In this document: piece by piece, positions 42,765 through 50,616 of the stretch
Numbering within the stretch: position 1 is the stretch's first letter
Layout of the letters: each line of letters opens with the position of its first letter
From: Terrabacter terrigena
Lineage (GTDB): Bacteria; Actinomycetota; Actinomycetes; Actinomycetales; Dermatophilaceae
Direction: 5' to 3'
Assembly: GCF_042676085.1 (NCBI RefSeq)
Contig: NZ_JBHTKH010000005.1
Coordinates: 1 to 64,000 of the forward strand
Length of the DNA: 64,000 bases
Translations under genes and position numbers: made by a program
The notes under the pieces: model-generated
Databases searched by the model: none
Seen by the model: the letters and a program-made list of their open reading frames with translations, nothing else
Told to the model about the DNA's origin: nothing

Positions 42765-44800
42765 GAGAGCCTCCCGCCGGCCGGGACGCCGCGGCCCTGG
42801 TCTCCGTGGGCCGCTGGGCCCGGTCGCCAGTCGGCCGGCCGGACCTCGACGCGGCGGGGTCCGGCGAGGTAGAGGCGGCCCCGCCGTCGAGCGTCCCGGC
42901 CCCGGTCACCGCGGAGCACGGCGCCGCGGAGGGCGGACCCGACGACCTGGCCGGTCCTCGCCACCTGCCAGCCCGCGGCCCCGAAGTGCTTGCGCAGGTA
43001 GATCTCCAGCGCGGCGTGGAAGTGGCCTTCGCGGCGCGCCGGGTCGGTGCTCGTGGCGGCCCCCACGTGGAGCGCGCGGGCTGCCGGCACGAGCGCGTGG
43101 CGCCACCCCAGCCGGCTGGCCCGAAGGGCCCAGTCGGTCTCCTCCGCGTAGAGGAAGAAGCGCTCCTCGTCGAAGGTGCCGACGTGGTCGATCGCCTCAC
43201 GGCGGAGCAGCAGCACCGAGCCGATGACGTAGTGGTTCCTCCGCAGCCGGCCCAGGCCGGCCGCCTCGAGCCACGTGGCGGACGGCGACGGGAACGGCCA
43301 CTCGACGCGTGAGGAGGTGCCCGTCGAGTCGACCTGCGCCGGACCGACGCTCGCGAGGTCGGGCTCGGCGAGCAGCGCCCCGTGCAAGGTGCGGACGTCG
43401 TCGGGGTGGACGACGGCGTCGGGGTTGACCAGGAGGACGTCGGCCCGAGGATCGGTTCGCCGTAGCCCCTCGTTGACCCCGGCGGCGAAACCACCGTTGC
43501 GGCCGGGGTCGACGTAACGGGCACCGGCGGCCTCGGCGACCGAACGGACGGCTGCCGACGAGGAGTTGTCGACGACGGTGACCGGGAGAGCTCCGAGGGG
43601 CGCCAGTGCCTCGGCGAGCAGCTCGGGCTGGCCGTACGCCACGACGACGACCTCGACCGGGCGACCCTGGGTGCCGGGCCGGGTGGCCAGTTCGTCCCAC
43701 GTCTTCGTGGCTGCGCGGTACAGGGCGTCGTGCTGCGTCGCCACGACGTCCCACGAGGTGGCGGCCGCGCGAGCCAGGCCCGCCTCGCGGAGGCTCCGTG
43801 CGACGTCGGCGTCACGCACGACCTCACCGATGGCCTTGGCCAGCGCCGCCTCGTCGCCCTCGGCGACGACGAGAGCTGCATCGCCGACGACCTCCGGGAG
43901 CGCCCCGCTGTCGCTGACGACGACGGGGATGCCGCACGCCATCGCCTCCACGGCCACCCTGCCGAACTGCTCGACCCACGAGGGCGTCGTGAGGGACGGG
44001 ACGGCGAGCACGTCGAGGGAGCGGTAAAAGTCGGGAAGCCGATCGCTCTCCAGCGCCCCGACGAACTCCACGCGGTCGGGGACGCCGAGCGCCGACGCGA
44101 GCCGCTCGAGCCGGCGGCGCTCGGGCCCGTCACCTGCGACGCGGCAGCGGAGGTCGCTCTCGAGGGCGACCGCGCGGAGCAGCACGTCGGCGCCCTTGGC
44201 GGCCTCGAGCCGACCGGCGAAGCCGACGACCGGCACGCCGTGCGACGACCCGGCACACGCCGTCTGGGTGGAGGGACTGAAGGCGGCGAGGTCGGTGCCG
44301 AGGGCGATGGTGCGCGCCCGACCGGGGAAGCCCTTGCGCTCGACGATGCGGCCGGCGGTGTCGTTGCACACGTTGACGCCGCTCGCGTGGCGCAGGGTGG
44401 CGCGCTCGAGCCAGCGGAACGGCAGCGGGTGGCGCTTGTCGAGGTTCTGGGCCGAGTAGAGCAGGTAGGGGGCCCGCTGCCTGCGCAGCCAGCGCAGCAG
44501 CAGCACCTCGGCGGTCGCGAGGGCGTACGGCTCCTCGTGGATGTCGATCACGTCGACAGGACGCCCGAGGGCACGCCACAGGGGCCGCGGGTCGTAGAGG
44601 AAGAGGGCAGGGTGCGAGCCGAAAGTGCTTGCCCCGACAGCGTTTTCACCCTCACGCGGTTCCAGCCGGACCTCACGCCCGCCCTCCGACCACGAGGCAG
44701 CCGACACGAGGTCGACGTGGTGGCCTGCACGTCGCAGCGCACGCTCCCTCTCGCGCCACGCGTCGACGACGGCGCTGTGGGACACCCGCAGTGCCCACAT
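42761..44800 (-). CDS. Bifunctional GT4-GT2 glycosyltransferase
   Basis: A 679-aa fusion. Residues ~1-375 are a GT4 enzyme (VVGFAGRLEAAKGADVLL hinge; EQFGRVAVEAMACGIPVVVS donor site). Residues ~380-640 are a GT2 rhamnosyltransferase-like domain (EVVVVAYGQPELL, VDNSSS, GFAAGVNEG, DVLLVNPDAVV, EETDWALRAS). It could add two successive sugars to the growing lipid-linked unit. I start at ATG 44800 with GGGAG just upstream; the frame opens 50 codons earlier across the divergent promoter, which is less likely. First gene of the minus-strand operon. Confidence 0.87.
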   Translation of the reverse strand: MWALRVSHSAVVDAWRERERALRRAGHHVDLVSAASWSEGGREVRLEPREGENAVGASTFGSHPALFLYDPRPLWRALGRPVDVIDIHEEPYALATAEVLLLRWLRRQRAPYLLYSAQNLDKRHPLPFRWLERATLRHASGVNVCNDTAGRIVERKGFPGRARTIALGTDLAAFSPSTQTACAGSSHGVPVVGFAGRLEAAKGADVLLRAVALESDLRCRVAGDGPERRRLERLASALGVPDRVEFVGALESDRLPDFYRSLDVLAVPSLTTPSWVEQFGRVAVEAMACGIPVVVSDSGALPEVVGDAALVVAEGDEAALAKAIGEVVRDADVARSLREAGLARAAATSWDVVATQHDALYRAATKTWDELATRPGTQGRPVEVVVVAYGQPELLAEALAPLGALPVTVVDNSSSAAVRSVAEAAGARYVDPGRNGGFAAGVNEGLRRTDPRADVLLVNPDAVVHPDDVRTLHGALLAEPDLASVGPAQVDSTGTSSRVEWPFPSPSATWLEAAGLGRLRRNHYVIGSVLLLRREAIDHVGTFDEERFFLYAEETDWALRASRLGWRHALVPAARALHVGAATSTDPARREGHFHAALEIYLRKHFGAAGWQVARTGQVVGSALRGAVLRGDRGRDARRRGRLYLAGPRRVEVRPADWRPGPAAHGDQGRGVPAGGRLS

Positions 44801-44913
44801 GAGCTCCCACCCCGCTCTCCGTGCCCCCAGGCCGATGTCTCGTACTCGGCACAACCCCCTTGGATGATATGGGAGGATGCGCCTACGTACCGCTGAGTTG
44901 GCCGGGGGGGTCA

Positions 44914-46326
44914 ATGACGTTTCGGGAGTTCCTCGGCGTGTTGGGTACACGCTGGCGGATCATCGCGCTGAGCCTGCTTGCGGTTGTCGCCGCGGCGGCT
45001 GTCCAAACCATGCTCACCCCCGCCGTCTACACCTCCACCGCGAAGATCTTCCTCTCGGCCACCCAGCCGCCGGCCGCGGGCAGCGGCAACCAGCCCGCCA
45101 CGTATGCCGTCAGCACCGACGACCTCGCCCGCTACCTCGACGTGCTCAACGCGCCGTCGGTCATGGAGCCGCTGCGCGAGCGCCTCGGGCTCGCGCCGGA
45201 CACACCCCTGTCGGTCAGCGGTGAGGTCGCGCAGACGTCGAACATCATGACCATCACCGCGACAGGTGGCGACCCGTCCCTGCTCGCTCGCATCGCCAAC
45301 GAGGCCGGCCCTGTGCTCGCCGACGTCGCGACGAAGAAGTTCTCGCCGCTGCTGGCCGCGAACGGCCAGGCGGTGGAGGCCACGCCGATCACGCCTGCGA
45401 CAGTGCCCGCCGAGCCGGTCTCGCCGAATGCCAAGCGAAACCTCTTGCTCGGCGCCCTCCTCGGCCTGGCCCTGGGCATGGGCCTGGCGCTGCTGCGGCA
45501 CACGCTCGACACGAAGGTGCGCACCGAGGACGACATCAAGGCGCTGTCGCCGCGTCCGATCCTCGGCGACATGCCGACGGTGAAGTCCGCCAAGAACGGC
45601 CTGCTCTCGCTCGAGAGCGACCCGCACGGCCGGCACGCCGAGTCGATCCGCCGCCTGCGCACCAACATCCTCTTCGTCGACGTCACGACCGGTGGCCACT
45701 CGTTCGTCATCACGTCGTCGGTGCCGGGCGAGGGCAAGACCACCACGACGATCAACCTCGCGCTCGCGATGGCCGACGCCGGCTCGAAGGTGCTGCTCAT
45801 CGACGGCGACCTGCGCAACCCCTCGGTCGCCCGCACGATGGGGCTCGACGGCGCGTTCGGCCTGACGACGCTGCTGCTCGGCCAGGCCGACCCCGACGAC
45901 GTGATCCAGCGTTGGCGGACGTCGACGCTGCACGTGCTGCCGGCCGGCCCGGTGCCGCCCAACCCGAGCGAGCTGCTGGGCTCCGAGCCGATGGAGGTGC
46001 TCTTCGGCAAGCTGTCGCACGAGTTCGACTTCATCCTCGTCGACAGCCCGCCGGTCGTGCCCGTCGTCGACGCCGTGCTCATCAACAAGCTGACGCACGG
46101 GCTGATCATGGTCGTCGGCGCCGACCGCACCAAGAAGCGAGACCTCGCGAGCGCCGTCCAGTCGCTCGAGACGGTCGGCGCGCCGGTCGCCGGCTTCGCC
46201 CTCAACATGGTGTCGGCGAGCTCGTCGACGACGCACCGCTACGGCTACTACGGCTACAACCGCGGCGCCGACACGAAGCAGGGGCGCCGCGCGAAGAAGC
46301 GCGCGGAGGCCAGGCACGAGGCGTGA
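44914..46326 (+). CDS. Wzz-tyrosine autokinase fusion (BY-kinase) for polysaccharide control
   Basis: A 470-aa membrane-bound bacterial tyrosine kinase. Wzz domain with membrane segments near residues 15-35 and 176-196 and an outer loop between. Kinase domain: Walker A PGEGKTT (271-277), Walker A' LLIDGD (294-299), Walker B ILVDSPP (374-380). The tail carries a tyrosine cluster, HRYGYYGYN (441-449), the expected autophosphorylation site. It regulates chain length and export. ATG 44914 has a G-rich ribosome site four bases upstream. The tyrosine phosphatase at 60507 is the likely partner. Confidence 0.92.
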   Translation: MTFREFLGVLGTRWRIIALSLLAVVAAAAVQTMLTPAVYTSTAKIFLSATQPPAAGSGNQPATYAVSTDDLARYLDVLNAPSVMEPLRERLGLAPDTPLSVSGEVAQTSNIMTITATGGDPSLLARIANEAGPVLADVATKKFSPLLAANGQAVEATPITPATVPAEPVSPNAKRNLLLGALLGLALGMGLALLRHTLDTKVRTEDDIKALSPRPILGDMPTVKSAKNGLLSLESDPHGRHAESIRRLRTNILFVDVTTGGHSFVITSSVPGEGKTTTTINLALAMADAGSKVLLIDGDLRNPSVARTMGLDGAFGLTTLLLGQADPDDVIQRWRTSTLHVLPAGPVPPNPSELLGSEPMEVLFGKLSHEFDFILVDSPPVVPVVDAVLINKLTHGLIMVVGADRTKKRDLASAVQSLETVGAPVAGFALNMVSASSSTTHRYGYYGYNRGADTKQGRRAKKRAEARHEA

Positions 46327-46375
46327 CGACGGGCCGTTTGCCGACCGGCCGCTGGCGCGTCGGACCTCTCGGGCG

Positions 46376-46660
46376 TCAGGTCCCCGGGGACGGCACCGGT
46401 TCGACGAGGTCGCGCTCACGCAGGTCCTGCACGAACGCCTTGACGTCGCCGACGATGCGCTCCTCGGGCTCACGCACCGCCTCTGCGACCCGTCCGACCC
46501 ACCCTGCGGCGGGATGCGTCGTCGCCTCGACCCAGATGAGGGCCGCGACGCCCTCGAGAACCATCACCGGGCCGTCCGGGAGCCGGGCGAGGTAGACGAG
46601 AAGGTCGTCGTGACCCATCGTGACGCCGACGTCGCGCGCGGCGCGGTAGGCGGCGCTCAT
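46376..46660 (-). CDS. Second PqqD-like protein
   Basis: A 94-aa PqqD-like domain: LLVYLARLPDGPVMVLEGVAALIW as the strand-strand-helix part, then helices around AAGWVGRVAEAVREPEERI and VKAFVQDLRERDLVE. It overlaps the nucleotidyltransferase-like gene upstream by four bases and converges on the tyrosine kinase gene. A start at the internal ATG (MGHDDLLVYL) is also possible. The pairing with a nucleotidyltransferase-like protein mirrors gene sets found in some lasso-peptide loci. Function unknown. Confidence 0.72.
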   Translation of the reverse strand: MSAAYRAARDVGVTMGHDDLLVYLARLPDGPVMVLEGVAALIWVEATTHPAAGWVGRVAEAVREPEERIVGDVKAFVQDLRERDLVEPVPSPGT

Positions 46661-47559
46661 CCGACGTCCCTGGACGTCGGACGACGGGCGCGTGCCACCT
46701 GCTCGCCGAGTCCCCGGGCCGGCCGTCGGAAGAACTCCACCGCGACCTCACGACGGGTCACCGGTCTGCCTCGCACGATCGTGAGGTGCTCGACGTTGAC
46801 GAGCACGGATCGCAGGGCGACCGACAGCTTGGCGCGCGAGCCGTCGGCAGCCCGGAGCCGGGCGCGCCACTCGTCCAGTCGCGTGCCGCCGCGCGCGGCC
46901 ACCCGCCAGAGGTCGTATGCCGGGTCGTCGCGGTGGTCGTCCAGCGTGCCGGTGACGACGGAGAAGCCGAGCCCTGCGTCGAGGCGGTCCACCCACTCGA
47001 GGATGCGAGCCCGCCGGTCGTCGTCGACGGAGGTCCACACCGACTCGATGTCGTGAAGGCCCTTGGGGTCTCCCCCGCCCCGGGCGGCGTGGAGCAGCAG
47101 GAGAAGCGCGTGGGCATCTCTCGACGGCACCGTGCACTCGATGCCGCCGAGCATCATGGTGTCCCGTTCGGCCCACAGCGCGTCGAACGCCGCGCTCGGG
47201 GTGGGCCCGGCTCCGGGATACACCCGGTGGAGGTCGAGGAGGCCGAAGTCGTTGTGCCGCAAGGTCGCCGAGTGCTCGAACGACGAACCGAACGCGAACG
47301 AGTTGATCACGAACCAGCCGTGCCGGCCGAGGGCGTGGAGCAGCGACCGGACGTGTTCCGGCCGGACGAGCACGTCGGCGTCGGAGTAGCCGCGTCCCGG
47401 CACCAGCGTCGGGTCGAGGGCAGCACCCTTGACGTGGAGCACGTCCAGACCGTCGCGGTCCGCGACCCACTGGACGGAGGCGTGCGCGAACCCGATGCGG
47501 ACCTCCAGAGGCACCGTCGCCGAGGCGCTGGCGTGCTCTGTCGTCTCCTGGGCTGCCAT
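46657..47559 (-). CDS. Nucleotidyltransferase-like protein (NTP_transf_5 type)
   Basis: A 300-aa cytosolic protein resembling the uncharacterised nucleotidyltransferase family often found in capsule and lasso-peptide clusters. Visible features are VLHVKGAALDPTLVPGRGYSDADVLV, whose GRGYSDADVLV gives the paired-acid nucleotidyltransferase signature, and LLDLHRVYPG further on. ATG 47559 has AGGGG six bases upstream. Translationally coupled to the second PqqD-like gene. Family identity is by motif memory and should be treated as probable. Confidence 0.7.
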   Translation of the reverse strand: MAAQETTEHASASATVPLEVRIGFAHASVQWVADRDGLDVLHVKGAALDPTLVPGRGYSDADVLVRPEHVRSLLHALGRHGWFVINSFAFGSSFEHSATLRHNDFGLLDLHRVYPGAGPTPSAAFDALWAERDTMMLGGIECTVPSRDAHALLLLLHAARGGGDPKGLHDIESVWTSVDDDRRARILEWVDRLDAGLGFSVVTGTLDDHRDDPAYDLWRVAARGGTRLDEWRARLRAADGSRAKLSVALRSVLVNVEHLTIVRGRPVTRREVAVEFFRRPARGLGEQVARARRPTSRDVG

Positions 47560-47625
47560 CGCGAACCCCTTTAGACTGCAGAGGGACTGGTCGATCGCAC
47601 CATAACAGCCCGGTTGGAGGCGCAC

Positions 47626-48270
47626 GTGCCGCATCGCGACCGCCTCGGGTGGGCGCTACTCGCTCTCGCCTCGGCTGGGGGGCTCGTCGTCACCGCCCTC
47701 GTCGTCGGGCGCACGGGAGTCGGGGTGACCGCCGACGAGGCCGTGCGCAACTGGCTCCTCAACACGCTGCCCGGACCGCTGCGCCTGGGGCTCGACCGGA
47801 TCGCGCGCCCCCTCGTCATCGTGGCGCTCGCCCCCACGGTCTGCGTGCTCGCGCTGCTCGCTCTGGTGCGTCGCAGCTGGCGCCGGGCCGTCGCGGGCCT
47901 TGCCGTCCCCGCGGCCGCGACACTGACCACGCTGGAGCTGCGAGGGCGGGACGCGTTCGGCATCGGTGGGGACGCCTTTCCCTCCAACCACGCCGCCGCG
48001 GGTCTCGGGCTGCTCGTCGGCCTCGCCGTGGTGTGGCCGCGCCCGGTCACCCGTCGCGGGCTGGTGGCACTGGTGGTGGGCGCCCTGGTCGTCGGGCTGG
48101 GCAACGTCACGTGGTACGCCCACCAGCCGCGCGACGTGCTCGCCAGTGCGCTGGTCGTGGTCGGGGTCGCGGCGGCGTCCTTCGCCGCGCTCGGCGGCGA
48201 CAGCCCGAACCTCGCTCGTGCCTCCGGCGAGCCCACCCGCACGGGGCCCGCGCAGGTGCGCTCGTCCTGA
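47626..48270 (+). CDS. PAP2-family membrane phosphatase
   Basis: A 214-aa membrane protein with about five hydrophobic segments. The PAP2 motifs GGDAFPSNHAAAG (PSxH) and WYAHQPRDVLAS (H-x3-D) are present, though the first KxxxxxxRP motif is not clear. PAP2 enzymes dephosphorylate lipid phosphates such as undecaprenyl diphosphate, which would recycle the carrier used by this locus. GTG 47626 has GGAGG five bases upstream and is preferred to the TTG at 47614. Confidence 0.78.
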   Translation: MPHRDRLGWALLALASAGGLVVTALVVGRTGVGVTADEAVRNWLLNTLPGPLRLGLDRIARPLVIVALAPTVCVLALLALVRRSWRRAVAGLAVPAAATLTTLELRGRDAFGIGGDAFPSNHAAAGLGLLVGLAVVWPRPVTRRGLVALVVGALVVGLGNVTWYAHQPRDVLASALVVVGVAAASFAALGGDSPNLARASGEPTRTGPAQVRSS

Positions 48271-48272
48271 CG

Positions 48273-49334
48273 TCAGGCGGACACCGAGCGCCACACGCGG
48301 GCGTGCCCCTCGGCGCTGGCCTCCCAGGTGAAGCGCCTTGCCCGCTCGAGCCCGCGATGCGCCATCCTCTCGACCTCCGCTCCCCCGGAGAGCATGTCCA
48401 GCACGCCCTCCGCGAGGCCCGCGCCCGTCGGGGCGACGAGCAGCCCTCCGTCGCCGACGACCTCGGGCAGGGAGGACCGGTCGGACGCCACGACCGGCAC
48501 TCCCGTGGCCATCCCTTCCAGGGCAGGCAGTCCGAACCCCTCGACGAGGGAGGGGACGACGACGACCGAGGCGGCGGCATACAGCCCCGGCATCGCCTCG
48601 TCGGGGACCCGGCCGACGAGGCGGACCCCCGGCAGTGGGGCGAAGAGCTCGGTGCGACGAGGGTGCGGGGGGCCGGCCAGCACGAGGGTCACGTCGGGAC
48701 GGGCGGCGCGCACCCGCGGCCACGCCTCGGCCAGGGCCTCGAGGTTCTTGCGCTCCGAGGCGCCGCCGGCGGCGAGGACGTACGGCCCCGTCACGCCGAA
48801 CCGGGCCAGTGCGTCGGCAGCGAGCGGCGCGGCGCCGAAGTAGCGCTCCTCGACCCCGTTCGGCACGACCACGGGGTCGTCGAGCCCCAGCAGGTCGACG
48901 GCCTCGGACGCGGTGAACGCCGACACGCAGACCACGGCCGCGGCGCGACGCAGCTCCTCCGCAGCGGCCCGCACCGGCGCGGACTCGTCGGCGTAGCGCC
49001 AGGACACGACGTCGTGGAGCGTGACCACCTCGTGGGGTGCCGGCGGCAGCTCGAGGCTCATGCGGTGCACGAGCCCTGCCCCGGCGTACGCCAGTCGTCC
49101 CGCAGCCGCTCGCGCCCCCGGTGACGCCGCGGCGAGCCAGCCCATCGGCAGGCGACGGTTGCCGCCCAGCGACGACCGCACAGAGCGCACGACGACGCTC
49201 CGGACCTCCCACGGCTCGTCACCCGCGGACAGGCGCGCGAGCGCCGCCGGCGCCCTGGAGCTGACGTGGCGCTCGTACGCCTGCGCGCCCATGGGCACTG
49301 CGGTGGCCGACGTCGCGATCGAGAGCCGGGGCAC
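48273..49334 (-). CDS. GT4 glycosyltransferase
   Basis: A 353-aa GT-B protein. The N-terminus SIATSATAVPMGAQAYERHV has the acceptor-loop pattern of the family; VLAAGGASERKNLEALAEA is the hinge; EGFGLPALEGMATGVPVVAS the donor site; VVPNGVEERYF the linker. Start GTG 49334 is chosen because the first beta strand begins there; the frame runs further as a shadow. Divergent from the glycosyltransferase at 49438 and convergent with the PAP2 gene. Confidence 0.85.
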   Translation of the reverse strand: MPRLSIATSATAVPMGAQAYERHVSSRAPAALARLSAGDEPWEVRSVVVRSVRSSLGGNRRLPMGWLAAASPGARAAAGRLAYAGAGLVHRMSLELPPAPHEVVTLHDVVSWRYADESAPVRAAAEELRRAAAVVCVSAFTASEAVDLLGLDDPVVVPNGVEERYFGAAPLAADALARFGVTGPYVLAAGGASERKNLEALAEAWPRVRAARPDVTLVLAGPPHPRRTELFAPLPGVRLVGRVPDEAMPGLYAAASVVVVPSLVEGFGLPALEGMATGVPVVASDRSSLPEVVGDGGLLVAPTGAGLAEGVLDMLSGGAEVERMAHRGLERARRFTWEASAEGHARVWRSVSA

Positions 49335-49381
49335 GTGTGGTCCTGCCTGTCGGAGTTCGGGACGGGGCTGCCCTCGCATCG

Positions 49382-49387
49382 TAGATT
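49382..49387 (+). promoter_or_regulatory. Candidate -10 box (TAGATT)
   Basis: TAGATT 50 bases upstream of GTG 49438, giving a leader with a GGGAGG ribosome site. Confidence 0.45.
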
Positions 49388-49437
49388 GAGACCGCACGCG
49401 TGCCGTCGGACCACGCGCAGTGACGGGAGGAGTCGCG

Positions 49438-50616
49438 GTGGGTCGTCGCGTCGCGCTCGTCACGTCGTCGTACCACCCGCACCTCGGCGGGGTGGAGTCC
49501 CACGTGCGCCACGTCGCGCGCGAGCTGCGGGCCCGGGGCACCGACGTCGAGGTCTGGGCCGTCGACCGCGGCGAGCACCTCGGCGTCACCGAGCTCGACG
49601 GCATCGTCGTCCGTCACCTGCCGACCCCGATGCCTGCCCGGTCGGCCCGCGCCCTCGGCAGCTTCGCCGTCGCCGCCCCTCGGGCGTGGCGCACGTGGCG
49701 GGCGGCCTTCCGCAGCTTCCGACCCGAGGTCCTCCACGTCCAGTGCTTCGGGCCGAACGGGCCGTATGCCGCCGCGCTGGCGAGTCGCACCGGCACCCCT
49801 CTCGTGCTCTCGACCCACGGCGAGACCTTCGCGGACGACCACGACGTGTTCGGCACCTCCGCCCTCCTCCGGGAGGCGCTGCGCCGCGCCATCGCGTCGG
49901 CCGCCGCGACCACCGGCTGCTCGGAGCAGGTGCTCGACGACCTGCGCGAGCGCTTCGGCTTGCAGGACGGGGTGGTCGTCCCGAACGGCGTCGGACCGGC
50001 CCCGGGGACGCCTCCCGCAGGGACGACGCTTGACGCCGGCCTGCCCGACGGGCCCGTGGTCCTCGGCGTCGGTCGCCTCGAGTCGGCCAAGGGCTTCGAC
50101 CTGCTCGTCGAGGCGGTCGCAGGCCTCGACGGCGACCTCTCGCCGACGCTCGTGATCGGCGGTGTCGGCTCCCAGCGCGCGGCCCTGCAGGCGCTCGGCG
50201 AGGAGCTGGGGCTCGGTGGACGGCTGAGGCTCGTCGGGGCGCTCGACGAGGGCGGCGTCCACGCGTGGATGACACGTGCCGACGTCGTCGTCGTGCCGAG
50301 CCGCAAGGAGGCCTTCGGCATCGTGGCGCTGGAAGCGTGGCGCGCCGGAACGGCTTTGGTGGCAACGACTTTGGGGGGACCCTCGTCCTTCGTCACCGAC
50401 GGGGTGGACGGCGTCCTCGTCGACCCGGTCAACACCGCCGCCCTCGGGCTGGCTGTCGAGGACCTGCTCCGCGACCCGAGCCGCCGGGCCGCGCTCGGTG
50501 CTGCGGGTCGGGAGTCAGCGCGGCGTTACACGTGGGAGGCCGTCGCGGCGGCGTACGCCTCCGTCTACGAGAACTCGACGGTCAAGCGAAGTGCCGGTCG
50601 ACCGGCCTCGCGGTGA
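49438..50616 (+). CDS. GT4 glycosyltransferase
   Basis: A 392-aa GT-B protein: SSYHPHLGGVESHVRHVARE at the N-terminus, VLGVGRLESAKGFDLLVE at the hinge, EAFGIVALEAWRAGTALVAT at the donor site. I start at GTG 49438, six to eight bases after GGGAGG, not at GTG 49420. Its last 35 bases overlap the end of the convergent flippase gene. Likely adds one sugar of the repeat unit. Confidence 0.87.
   Translation: MGRRVALVTSSYHPHLGGVESHVRHVARELRARGTDVEVWAVDRGEHLGVTELDGIVVRHLPTPMPARSARALGSFAVAAPRAWRTWRAAFRSFRPEVLHVQCFGPNGPYAAALASRTGTPLVLSTHGETFADDHDVFGTSALLREALRRAIASAAATTGCSEQVLDDLRERFGLQDGVVVPNGVGPAPGTPPAGTTLDAGLPDGPVVLGVGRLESAKGFDLLVEAVAGLDGDLSPTLVIGGVGSQRAALQALGEELGLGGRLRLVGALDEGGVHAWMTRADVVVVPSRKEAFGIVALEAWRAGTALVATTLGGPSSFVTDGVDGVLVDPVNTAALGLAVEDLLRDPSRRAALGAAGRESARRYTWEAVAAAYASVYENSTVKRSAGRPASR

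Noticed and set aside
40246..44256. A 1336-codon open frame on the minus strand
   Set aside because: Only its last ~380 codons encode a real glycosyltransferase. The rest is out of frame with the Wzy-like and GT4-GT2 genes and is low-complexity Arg/Pro/Ala, as expected for shadow frames in high-G+C DNA.
37005..47559. A complete lasso-peptide cluster
   Set aside because: RRE, kinase and nucleotidyltransferase-like parts are present, but no asparagine-synthetase-like cyclase, transglutaminase-like leader peptidase or convincing precursor ORF is seen. The only tiny ORF in the 36864-37004 spacer (nine codons) has no leader features.
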